Source of the DNA: Polytrichum commune
Taxonomy: Eukaryota > Streptophyta > Polytrichopsida > Polytrichales > Polytrichaceae
Length of the DNA: 64,000 nt
Direction: 5' to 3'
Assembly (NCBI GenBank): GCA_950295325.1
Contig: OX485808.1
Location: 27,300,527-27,364,526, forward strand
Numbering within the stretch: the stretch's first letter is position 1; the number at the start of each line of letters is the position of its first letter. The position numbers and the translations under genes are program-made. The notes under the pieces are model-generated. The model was not told where the DNA came from. It was given only the letters and a program-made list of their open reading frames with translations, and ran no database searches. Below are positions 1 through 10,340 of this stretch, in pieces.

Positions 1-2139
1 TTTCCGACATCACTGTCGCGGGAGCCATCAGCACCGCGACGCACGGCTCCGGCGCCAGGAACGGCAACCTCGCGACGTCCGTATCGGCATTGCAATTCGT
101 CACCGCGAACGGCAAGGTAAGGTCACATAATCTTTTTCCTCATAACGAATTTCCATACATCACTTCTACTCACACTTTTGGCTACTTTGGCGCTGGTAAT
201 GGGGACAAATTTTCGTGGTGGTTTCGTATATATTACCATTACTTGAGACTTGTTCTAATTCTGTTTCAAGCTACTTCACAATTGTGATGATGTCGTGGAT
301 TAATAACATCTGTGAACCGCAAACGGCAAGGCAAGGTTTGGAGGTCGTGGGATATTCCATCACTCCTCACAGTTTTGGGTTTGGCGCCCTTAGTATGAAT
401 AGAATGTGTACAAATTGGTGGCGTTTTCTGTAATTACATTACTTAAGATTTGTTGCAGTGCAGGGATTCCATCATGCCCTACTAACAATTTTGGTGCTCG
501 TAGCAATACAATGTGAACAAATTGGTCCACAGCATAGCTTGAGTAGTGAACTTCTCTTTATGTTTTACGTCCATGTCGGCATTGCAATTCGTTTTGGTAC
601 TTTTGATTTTGGCGCTCATAGGGCGCTGATAGCAACAGAATGTGAACAAATTGGTGGCGTATTGGTGCATAACAGTACTTCGGCTGTGATGATGTCGTTA
701 GAATGTCTGCAAGCCGCAAACGGCAAGGCGAGGAGGTCGTGAGGAAACTCGATGACACATCCAGTTAATTTGGCTTATAGCAACAGAATATGAACGTCAC
801 TCTAAAAGTCGTGTGACGTTTTTGCGGTCATCAGCACCGCTTGCCTAGTGTTTTCTTTCTGTTTCACTCAGCTACTTCATCACAGCTGTGAAGATGCCCG
901 AATGTCAGTAGATTGCGATGACATCAACCGCGGAGCTAAAACCATCTCAAAGCCAGGTCGAAACTTGTGATTTGGTTCTGGAAATAATTCCATGGACATC
1001 GAAATTCCACTGCAAAAACCTTGAATATCATCATACAAGGGTTTCGCTGTGAAAAACTGTTGAAGAGAGAAAGATGACGCCAGCTGTAGGTTAGGTTGAC
1101 GGGAATGACAGACGCTTCACCTTTGATCAAAGCCGCAAACAAAGCCGCAAACTCAAATTTAAACCGGAGGCGGATTTCTACGAGCATGGCTGAGGGGCTA
1201 GGCCTACGGAGGTGGGTCAGTTTTGGGAGAAATTGTTGAAACTGTATATGTTTGTTGCAAAAGTTTCTCATGTGGTGTGTCCAGGTGGTGGAGTTTTCCC
1301 GTCGATCTCACGGGCACGACGAGTTTCCGGGCGTCGTGGTCGGGCTCGGAGCGATCGGCGTTCTCACCAAGATCACGCTGGATCTACAACCCGCATTCAC
1401 GGTGCGTCAATACGTGTACCAAAACCTGCCGCTCGCGAGCATCAAGAATCACTTCGAAACGATCATGACGCGAGCATACAGCGTGAGCGTGTTCACGACT
1501 TGGCAGAACCAGACAATCGAGCAGGTGTGGCTTAAGGTCCGGGATGGGGATAAAGACCATGAACCCTTTGACGGCCCAAAGGAGTTTTTCGGCGGGAAGC
1601 TCGCGACGAAGAATCTTCATCCCATCGGATTTATGTCGGCCGAGAATACCACCCAGCAGATGGGCGTCCCGGGGCCGTGGTACGACCGGTTGCCGCATTT
1701 CCGCGCGGGCCGAACCGCGAGCGTCGGCCACGAGCTCCAATCCGAGTACTTCGTCCCACGCGCCAAAGCCGTCGAGGCCATTCTGGCGATAGAGGAAACC
1801 CTACGCGACCAGATTGGCCCGCACCTGTATATCACGGAGATCCGGATGATCGCGGCGGACGAGTTGTGGATGAGCACCGCGTATCAGCGGGACAGCGTCA
1901 CGATCCATTTCACGTGGAAGCTGGAGTGGGAGGCCGTGCGTAAATTGTTGCCGCAAATCGAGAAAGTGCTCAAACCCTTCCACCCGCGCCCGCACTGGGG
2001 CAAGCTCTTCACCCTGTCGCCGTCGCGGGTGCAATCCTCGTACGAGAAGCTCGATGATTTCCGCCGCCTCGCTGCCAAGCATGATCCGACACACAAGTTC
2101 CGGAACGATTTCCTCAACACCAACGTCTTCTCTTCGTAG
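1..2139 (+). CDS. Alditol (xylitol) oxidase, bacterial type, 5' truncated by window edge
   Basis: A flavin-dependent oxidase that would convert alditols such as xylitol or sorbitol to aldoses with release of H2O2. Two exons are visible: 3-116 (38 codons) and 1285-2139 (284 codons plus stop), joined in phase 0 across a 1168-nt GT-AG intron. The first carries the FAD-domain motif ATHGSGARNGNLAT. The second carries GLGAIGVLTKITLDL, GVPGPWYDRLPHF and LQSEYFVP, then TEIRMIAADELW, IHFTWK and HWGKLF. In bacterial AldO these last segments supply the active-site Glu/Arg, His/Thr and Lys, and all are present here. The C-terminal DPTHKFRNDFL is also family-typical. The N-terminal part, about 80-100 residues with the flavin-linking His, lies before the window. 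The exons are much richer in G/C than the flanking DNA. Sugar-lactone oxidases (GULO/ALO type) are the nearest alternative, but the motif set fits alditol oxidase better. Confidence 0.88.
117..1284 (+). repeat. Alditol oxidase intron containing duplicated exon-end segments
   Basis: This intron runs from GTAAGG at 117 to CCAG at 1284. It contains copies of the preceding exon's end. TCGGCATTGCAATTCGT at 84-100 recurs exactly at 576-592. The exon terminus CCGCGAACGGCAAG at 103-116 recurs as CCGCAAACGGCAAG at 317-330 and 714-727. Intronic blocks recur too, for example the GTGAACAAATTGGT-like segments near 403, 512 and 642. This looks like two or three rounds of local duplication spanning the exon-intron junction, since diverged. 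No other gene is seen in it. Confidence 0.75.
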
Positions 2140-2254
2140 AAAGAAAGTGAGATTTTAAGATTACGACGACTCCGATGTTGGCGCCGGCATTAGCTATGCC
2201 GTTGCTTCATCGGGATGGGTTGTTAGTCCAAGTCTATTACGTAAAGTGGGTCTT

Positions 2255-2430
2255 AAATGGTTAACTTCTTCACACTAGCCCACTTCTTGTAGGACATGAA
2301 ACACGCAATTAGTGCAAGATGGATAGCGAATCCAAAATCGAGGCCATAGCCTCGTTCCACATGATTTCCGGAGCTCATATGAATATGTTCATCATCAAAG
2401 TGAAGATTCTCGTGCTCATTCTGTTCTGAT
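2255..2430. repeat. Dispersed repeat family D, partial copy
   Basis: The segment from ACTAGCCCACTTCTTG through CAAAGTGAAGATTCTCG recurs, diverged, at about 21540-21700 and 23680-23790. It occurs inverted at about 41600-41735 and 45430-45640. The family is non-coding. Its longer copies continue into a block with GACTATTGA...ATGGTTA (see 5815, 21285, 21725, 23795 and 54950). Termini were not resolved. Confidence 0.6.
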
Positions 2431-5400
2431 AATGCTCGCTATTCATTTTTCCTTCGATTATGATCAGCTTCCCAATGGCCTTCCAACTCATGCAATCGCA
2501 AACCATGATGCTCCCTCCTCCGTGCTTCACAGTTCTTACTAACCACATGTTTGCTTAGGGGTTCCCCAAGCCACTTCCAACACCACTCTTGACCATCATA
2601 GCCCACAATGTTGGATTTACTTTTATATGAGAATACGACTTTCCTCCATTGCTCATGCATCCAATCCTTATGTTTTTTTGTACATTCATGCCTTAATTGT
2701 ATGTGATGATCCGAAAGGAGAGGCTTCTTCTTCTCAACTGGAGGCGTTGTAGTGTTCTTACTGTGTTAGGAGAAGCTATGATATTTGACACCTCTCGAAG
2801 AGCTATGACATTTAGCTACAGTACTTTATTCTTTTGTTTGCACCAATTGTACCAAGTAATGATCATCCCTCTCAATAACAATGCATGGACACCTTGACCT
2901 ACCTTAATCCTCCAACTTCCCCATAGCTCCGTTACATTTCATGATGCAACTAATCATTGATGATCTTGTTCAATATGGAAGGCAACAACATGTGCACGGA
3001 TTTTTAAGGAAGTCTTGGGCATGGTGGAAGGGGGAATTGAACTATGAGCCATATTTTAGGCTAATAGTTTCACTGTAGACATTTTAGTCATATTTTGATG
3101 AAGATTGCACTTAGATGAATGGAAGTAGCGAACTATGAATGGAGTTACGCGGTTAGAACTATAAACATGGGCTTAGGAGCCCGTATCGGTTCGAAACATC
3201 TTCTTCCTCAGCTCGTCATAAGGAGGCAAAGGGAGGAGGAGACAGGTAGACATTTCTTTGATCAATTTTGAGCACATTGTTAAATTTATAGTCTTGTCTC
3301 CCTCGATATAGAGATTGTACAAGGTCAATAGCTAAACTATTTTCTTTGAACAACTAGCAGTCGCCCAGTGATTGTGGGACTGTGATTTTGGGATAAAGAT
3401 GATTGATTCTTATGGAATATGAGTTATACTCCTAGGTTGCCGATGTTGGATTAAACCATCTTCTATGAGATTGAATTGAGATGTCGCACACCTCTCCGTG
3501 GGGAATGCCCTAAACACCATGGGCATAAGGGGGGTGGCATGGAGTGACATCTGAGACTTGTGGCGCCATTGGTGAGAGGGCCCAAGTGATCCTAGAGTGG
3601 GTGAGGGCCCCGGGCGTTGAGAATGCCTCCTACCCACATAGACTAGGAGTCACGAGGGTAAGGCCATGAGCTATGAGTAGCTTATGGCGTCTAGATTCTA
3701 GAATGCTCAAGAACACCTCAGTCGGAGGTGTGAGCTAGGAGATTTGCCTAGTGTGGGGACATATTTGCCTAGTATGATTCGGGTTGTTGTAGTGTTGCTC
3801 GAACAACACAAGGATCAACTAAAGATTAGACTTTCGGGAATGGAATGTGAAGGGTTAGCGCTTGTCACCCTTGCTAGAATTGAGAAAATGGTGAAGATAG
3901 TTAAGGGGACCTAGCAAGGGTTGTGACATGAGAACTATTGTCGTGTGAGTGAAATGCAATCGATTGAGTGAATGGAAATTATGACATGAGATTGACAAAG
4001 TGTGATTGACGCTATGGGTGAGTTTGTAATGTGAATGAACCAATATTGATCTTTGTGAGTTAAGAAATGGAACAAAGAGAATCATTTGGATAGACAATAA
4101 GTTATATAAAGGAGTTGAAGTGAAGAGGAATCTTCTTGCATCAAAGCAAAGTGAGATAAATTTGAACAATATGCTTTGAGAAATTGTCAGCATTGTGAAG
4201 CCATTGTATGAGAGTTTGGAAGCCTTCCACATTGGAGAGAGGAAGAATGAATTAGATGAAAATATTGTGGTAGAAAAGTGAAAAGGAGATAAAATGTACA
4301 ACTATTGTCAAGAATATAGAGGTTGATAAGAGCAAATGTAAAAACGTTGCCCGAGGAAGGTGTTACCACATAGAGCTAGGTTAAACCATAGCATGTCAAT
4401 GTTAAAAGAGAGTTGAGTCATTAGGTCATAGCCAAGTGATGAGTTAGTCGAATGGAGGTTGAAAGCAAAGACCATTATTAATTGAAAGGAAGAAGGACCA
4501 TGTGCTAGAAAAAGATTGAGTGATATCTAGGGTTACTTGAAAGAGGAATCACTTGAGTGTAATTAAGTCATGTGAAAGGCACATTAAATGTTAGGGAGAG
4601 AGAAGTTCAACGGTCAGTCTAAGAAAAAAACCACTTCAAAATCTATTAAAACATGTGAAAGGTGGAGGACAATATGTGTCCTAATATTAGAATTGTGATT
4701 ATAGTTGAACAAATGACTATAATCTTGCTTGTGAGTTTGTAAGAGTTGAGATAAGTAAACCTTTTACCAACATAATATGATGAGGATAAAATTATGATCA
4801 ATTAGGTAATTGTGGGGATGATAGATTGAGAGTTAATATTTATAGTAGTGATAAGACAAACTTTGGGTTACCAGGGATAGCTAGGCATGAGTCATCCTAG
4901 GGCTAGAAGGAATCTTAGATTAATACTTAGTTTAGGAACTATGATCTATGGGAATGAAGTGTAGATTTGCCAAATTAACTATTGTCTTGCTTGTTACCCT
5001 TGTTGTTGATGCAGGTTAAGCAAAGCAATCTAGACTATAGCTTGACCTTGGTTTTAGCTATTAATTGCATAATTGTGAGTGATAATCAACTCCTAGAAAT
5101 AATGAATACAAGTTTGTCTTGTATTGGAATCAACATTGGCCAATTAATGAAAGAACTTGTTGTGATTTGAAGATGTATTGGTCAATGAATACAAGGACCA
5201 TTATTAACACTCAAAGATCTTCATTATCAAATACTATTATTACACTTTACCATGATCGAATGAAAGCTTACAAACCACATCCAAAAAATAATACGGAATG
5301 AGGTACTAAAAGAGAGGTCCGGAGAGGAACCCTTGAAGGAAAGAAGAGTGAAGGATATGTCAATTGTGTTCTTACAATGAAATAGCAATATTTTTGTCTA

Positions 5401-5814
5401 ATTAATGAACTGTAAGGACAGATGCTTGTAATAAAGACCAGTCAAGCCTTCCTTGAGAGTCTATACCTTGGGTTTTGGTTATTTTAAGTCATAGCAATAA
5501 CCCAACTACATGAACCAAGGACCTTGTGAATGCAAAGCAAAAGTGTATTAGTGAGTTATTGCATACTATAACATGATTTGCTCCCGTAATTTAGCAAATT
5601 TGGAGTTCCAAAGTAACACAACACCCCAAAATCATGTTTTAACCATTGATTGTTAATTTGTGGGTTTGATCACCATGGAAATTGAAGTGAGGCTAGCTAC
5701 TTACTCTATTAGCATGTTTTGGCACCATAGGACAAAAGGTTTCTTCGAGAAAATATCAATTTTGTATATTTGTAAAGGGTGTTGCATTACTTTTACTAGT
5801 CATTGTATGTCCCC

Positions 5815-5990
5815 CCAATTATGTTGATTATTGAACCTAGGATGGTTATCATATTTTGAGCGCGTAGTCCAACCTCTTTTGTACACATGACATCTTTTTG
5901 GTATTCGTTGTTGAAGGTACACCTAACCACATACCACTCAAATATAGGTGTTCAATTAAGAAAGGAATTGAATTAGGTACGTCTATGTTA
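5815..5990. repeat. Dispersed repeat family D, second-half copy
   Basis: This block runs from TTATGTTGATTATTGAACC to CACTCAAATATAGGTG. Diverged copies lie at 21285-21440, 21725-21870, 23795-23930 and 54950-55085, all in the same orientation. An inverted copy at about 45030-45420 is interrupted by another repeat. It has no coding potential. Confidence 0.6.
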
Positions 5991-7394
5991 GGACTTGAAG
6001 GCAATCCAAACATGATCGACTCACCCAAGGGCAAGCCCCTAGGTTTCCACATGGTTCGTTGAAAATATATCGTTCGCTCGGATTGCCCAATGTGATTTAG
6101 GTAGATAACAGTGGTAGGGTGCACCAAAAATAAAGTGCTAGGAAGGTTAAGGAATACTTCTATGTATTGGCCATTTTGGAAAGAAAAGTAGAGTTTACTG
6201 AAATAAACGATTCAACTTTTCCCAGTATCTCCAAGTATCTATTTAGTAGAGCAATTCCATGAAGAGTAAGGGGGCCCAAAATGTGAGATAGTAGATTTGT
6301 CTTGTCCAACATGCAAGTTGGAGTGTGGTTGTCCTCACACTTATGTGGCACTTTGAGTGTTGCATGAATAGATGGATTGAACTTTCTATCTTGAGTTACT
6401 AGAAAAATGAAAATAAATCCAATAACTATGAAAACTTTGAGTAAGGTTTGAATAATAAGAATATGGCACATGAAAATTTCAATTTAAAATACAACAATTT
6501 TATGCAAGTCAAATGAAAGTCAATCTCCAAGTTATGAAAAACAGAGGCAATCTGAAGCCCCCCAAGTCCTCAAACTTTCCCCTACAATTGTGCCAGGCTA
6601 TTGATTTTTGTTCTCTAGTAAACTTCCATGTAGGAAGGGGTCCAAATTTTTGTCATCTAGTGGTTTTCACCGATTTTGCCAGCACATGAACATGTGCCCT
6701 CAGTCTGAAATCACCAAAGTTGATTCCAAGTCAAGATTGTACAAGTTTTTGTAATAAACAAATTACTCACCCACCACGACCAATAATATAGTCAAATCAT
6801 TACGCTCGTAATCAAATTTTCCTACGAGTCTTGCAGTTGATGACTAAAAATATATGTGACCCTGTTGTGGTCACCTCCGACTTCATAGACATGTATGACC
6901 GTTGGATCAAATCGGGAATTGTCTCATCTAATTAGCAAGTGCGAAGCACGCACAATGTCGTTCCAAGATCTTATAGTCAGAGTCGAGATGCAGAAGTCAT
7001 AAAAGATCGATAACTGCATTCCTTGTAATTTCAGCTGAATTGTATTCGAGTCCCGAAATTGAATGGCATCGATGAAAGACTAGGAAACCGGAATACACTA
7101 GGTGTGAAAAATTAAACACATCCACCACAAAGGCCATGTAATGACCCTTTCCAAAGAGCAAAACATATCCTTAGATAGCACTGCAAAATTACAACAACCA
7201 GAAAAACAATAATTTTTTTTGATTAGGCAGAATTCAATATGATTGTTACAATGTGCGACTGTTGATGAGCATATTATAAGTTTTGTATGATAAATGCGTG
7301 GTAGGTTTGATCCCATAGTACCTTTACAACTTCGGCTATTTATAGGGAAACACTTATTTTACATCCTATTTTAAGATATAGGAATAAGTGCCTG

Positions 7395-7620
7395 GGAAAT
7401 GTTTGGGCATATATAGTCGGTCAAGATCCATGTGATTCTAAATCCAGCTAGTTACATGTTGACATCTTCCGGTTTTGCGTTCATTCATTCGAGGTATATT
7501 CTTCAATAGATTCCCTCTAAAATGATCGTTAATTCTCCTGAAGCCTACAACTTCAACCGGTCATTTCTCAAACTCAACCGGTTCATCTGTAACGAACCGC
7601 CAGTTCTCCCAAGACAGTCG
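7395..7620. repeat. Dispersed repeat family E, copy 1
   Basis: A stretch of about 225 bp from GTTTGGGCATATATAGTCGG to ACGAACCGCCAGTTCTCC. It contains CAACCGGT...TTTCTCAAACTCAACCGGTTC. Diverged copies in the same orientation are at about 22727-22925 and 45095-45320. No terminal inverted repeats or coding frame were found. Confidence 0.65.
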
Positions 7621-8219
7621 TAACATTCTTCATATCCATAACATTGTTTTGTGGGGCTGGTAGAGTCTAAATGTGGGGAATATTCAAGAATATTACATGG
7701 AATATTGTCAGTCCCACATAACACTATTATGGATCTGAATAAGGTTATGGTGACAGGAATCCCGGATTTAAAGGAAAAAATCAAATGTTTCTATATTCAT
7801 TTTTTACATTTTAAAAAGAAATTTTCCATATAATTTCTGTTCTACGTCATCACACTTCGCTTGATCTTCACAGATAGCATCCAGAGTATTGCAACACGAT
7901 TCTGGTATCCTTGTATAGCTGAATTTCGAGGTTGCTGTAGAAATTCGCTCAGGGTCGCTTTATACACGGACCAAGAGTTATGACCATGAAAATGTAAGGG
8001 CCCTTGAAAATCATGCAAAGGCCGTTACTGTGGGAAGTAGAAATCCAATTTTGTAATTGATGGGCCCTCAAGCTTAGTGAAGTGAAAGTGGAGGTCGCCA
8101 TGTTGAGGGACTGCAACATATTTTATGGACACTTCAAAATAATAGGTTGTTCGGGAGTCCACTATGATACTATAGTATTTCAAGAAGCTAATGACAATTT
8201 AATTGCTTGCCACGGTCTT

Positions 8220-8490
8220 TAGTTTTGTGTTAGACCACCCTCTTTTTGATGGACTTTACGAAATGTTTTGTAGACCATGATTCCTTATCCACTTGATGCC
8301 ATGTAGGATGCCATGTAGTTATTTTTTCTTCCACTCGAATCTTTGGTCCCTCGACATACCCTCAAGGTCGAGTGTAAGGTCAACTTGGACTGTCTCCGGC
8401 CTCTCGACCAATCACAAAAATTGTATATCACGGATCAAAGGCCCTCAAACTCTACTAGTTAGTGGCCCTCGGTATAAGGGCATCATAAAA
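8220..8490. repeat. Dispersed repeat, shared with glycosyltransferase intron
   Basis: The segment with TTAGACCACCCTCTTTTTG, GTAGACCATGA and AAAGGCCCTCAAACTCTAC is matched, diverged, at about 12820-13075 inside a glycosyltransferase intron (CGACCAACCTCTTTGAGG, GTAGACCATGAAAC, CACAGGCCCTTAAGTTCTAC). It is an old non-coding dispersed element of unknown class. Confidence 0.5.
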
Positions 8491-8638
8491 TAGCCTCATG
8501 AAAATAAGTTTAGAAGGCATCCACACTAGAAAGAATAAACGTTGAATGCAATGGTCAAAGCTTTGTTGCACCATTGCCAAGCTTTGATTTTACTTTTCTT
8601 GGGGGAGAGGAGTTTTACTTTGATAGTCATGATGGATA

Positions 8639-8858
8639 CTCCCTCTGTTTCAAAATAAAATTGTGGTTTCTATTTCAGTGCGGGATTAAGAACAGTGACC
8701 GGATTTGAACCACAATGCGCTTTTTAACCAAAATTGGGAGTTGCCGAAAAGTTGCCGACGTCTCTGTCATGCCCGGAGGAGGTCTGTAACGAAACCATGG
8801 TTTTATTCTGGCACGGAGTTTATGCAGAAACCATGGTTTTATTGTGAAACAGAGGGAG
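8639..8858. mobile_element. Stowaway-type MITE (Tc1/mariner)
   Basis: A 220-bp element bounded by inverted repeats. It starts CTCCCTCTGTTTCAAAATA and ends, read inward on the other strand, CTCCCTCTGTTTCACAATA. Both ends are flanked by TA (8637-8638 and 8859-8860). TIRs beginning CTCCCTC with a TA target duplication are the signature of Stowaway elements. It is too short to encode a transposase. The interior CCATGGTTTTATT motif occurs twice near the right end. Confidence 0.9.
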
Positions 8859-10340
8859 TATCTTTTAAGAAGAAAACCTTGAGTCATTTTGGACTTCAAA
8901 GTTGATTATCAATTGTACCTTTGTCAAGGTTATTTACCTCTTTATGTGTTTTGATGGCCTCGAGACATATAATAAACACCCAGAAAGAAGACTCGTAACC
9001 ATGACTCATTTTGGATTGCAGAATCAAATGTCATTGCATCATTGTCAAGTGTTTTACTCGTAGTTTTGAGTAGTGATGGTGGTAGATGACAAATGTACTA
9101 CTATGTTTTCGGACATAGTTTGTTGGTTACCCTAGAGCAGAGCTCTCAATTTCCTTCATTATTGCACTCATAAGTTTAGCCCTAAATTCACATCTACATA
9201 TGAATGTGAAAACTAGATAACTAAAATGTGGATGACGCTAAGTTATCTTTAGATAACTAGAAATTCATGTAAGAGACTAGATAGAGTTATCTAGAACCTA
9301 AATTAACTCGCACTTTCAAAATAAGGCATAGTGGGGAGCATATTTCGAACAGAGGTCAACATACTACAACACAACAACTTTCAACAATTAGTTATTTCGT
9401 CCAACTCCCACACGTATATATTAATGAAAGAAATGCTATTATGTCATGTTAGAAACCCATGTAACATGTGCTGGTGCAATGAAAGTCTACGTTGGGTGGA
9501 TCCAAATGAGGAAATTGTTATTAATAGAGCTCCGAGATGTTCAGATGAAGAGGCCGGGGGAAAGGCATAGAGCCAGAGAGCAAGATCAACAAACAAGGAG
9601 CTACAGATATGTCTTTACTAGGAGAATGTTGCTGCTTCGACCAAAACTGTTGGCAAGTTCGAGCTCACAAAAACAGAAGAGGAAGAGGAGGCGGCAAGGC
9701 GAAGATTAAATGATGGTCAGGAGCACCAGGAACCAGGTGGGTTGTGTACCATGAGCTTGTCTAAATGACGAAAGAGTACAAGTGATTGAGATCAAGCCAC
9801 ATTGGTGGTTGATGAAGATCGCGCCCCACTACTCCAAATTCAAAGATGTCGAAGATTCTGGAGCCCACAAAATGCCTAAAGGTAGAAGCAGCTAGTTTAA
9901 AGGCTAAGCACTCAAATTTTTTGATTCTACACCTTCAGAACAATCCTCAAAATTCAGGCTTCAATCCTTCATACTTTCAGGATTGAATTCTTACAAGTTG
10001 GCATAGGAAGGTGAAAGAATAGAAATTACACGTTTGTACAAACCTATGAAGAGGATGCCGCAGCAAATATCTCAATCAAGTTTTTTCATAGATTTATATC
10101 TTGAATAAATTGATCATGGATTTACCATCTGAACACCATGGGACATCTGTTGAAAAACACTTCACCTCCTGCTTGGATAGGTACTGAAATCCTGGCACCC
10201 TTAAATGGACTAAAAAGTACTCAACTTCATGAGAAAGATAAAGCAATTGAGATGCAAGAATGTTGGGTGGATAGGTGTTCTTATGCATGAAAAATAGAAC
10301 AAAATTACAATATTTGGTCTGACCCAGATAAGATAGTTTG
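8859..10340. other. Intergenic spacer and glycosyltransferase 3' UTR region
   Basis: No gene is recognised. The short frame near 9446-9709 ends in a low-complexity Arg/Lys/Gln tract and shows no family motif. The last few hundred bases before 10340 are expected to hold the 3' UTR of the minus-strand glycosyltransferase. Confidence 0.5.

Larger units (their letters stand above)
2140..8638. other. Intergenic, AT-rich, repeat remnants, no gene recognised
   Basis: No open frame here resembles a known protein and codon structure is absent. It holds partial copies of two dispersed repeat families described separately (around 2255-2430, 5815-5990 and 7395-7620). A short direct block at 7655-7745 recurs at 20636-20720 (AATGTGGGGAATAT through TTATGGATCTGAATAA). 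The oxidase 3' UTR and terminator must lie just after 2139, but no clear poly(A) signal could be singled out. Confidence 0.6.

Noticed and set aside
1384-2123. Long antisense and alternate-frame open stretches over the oxidase exon
   Set aside because: They are shadows caused by G/C-rich third positions in the real coding frame.
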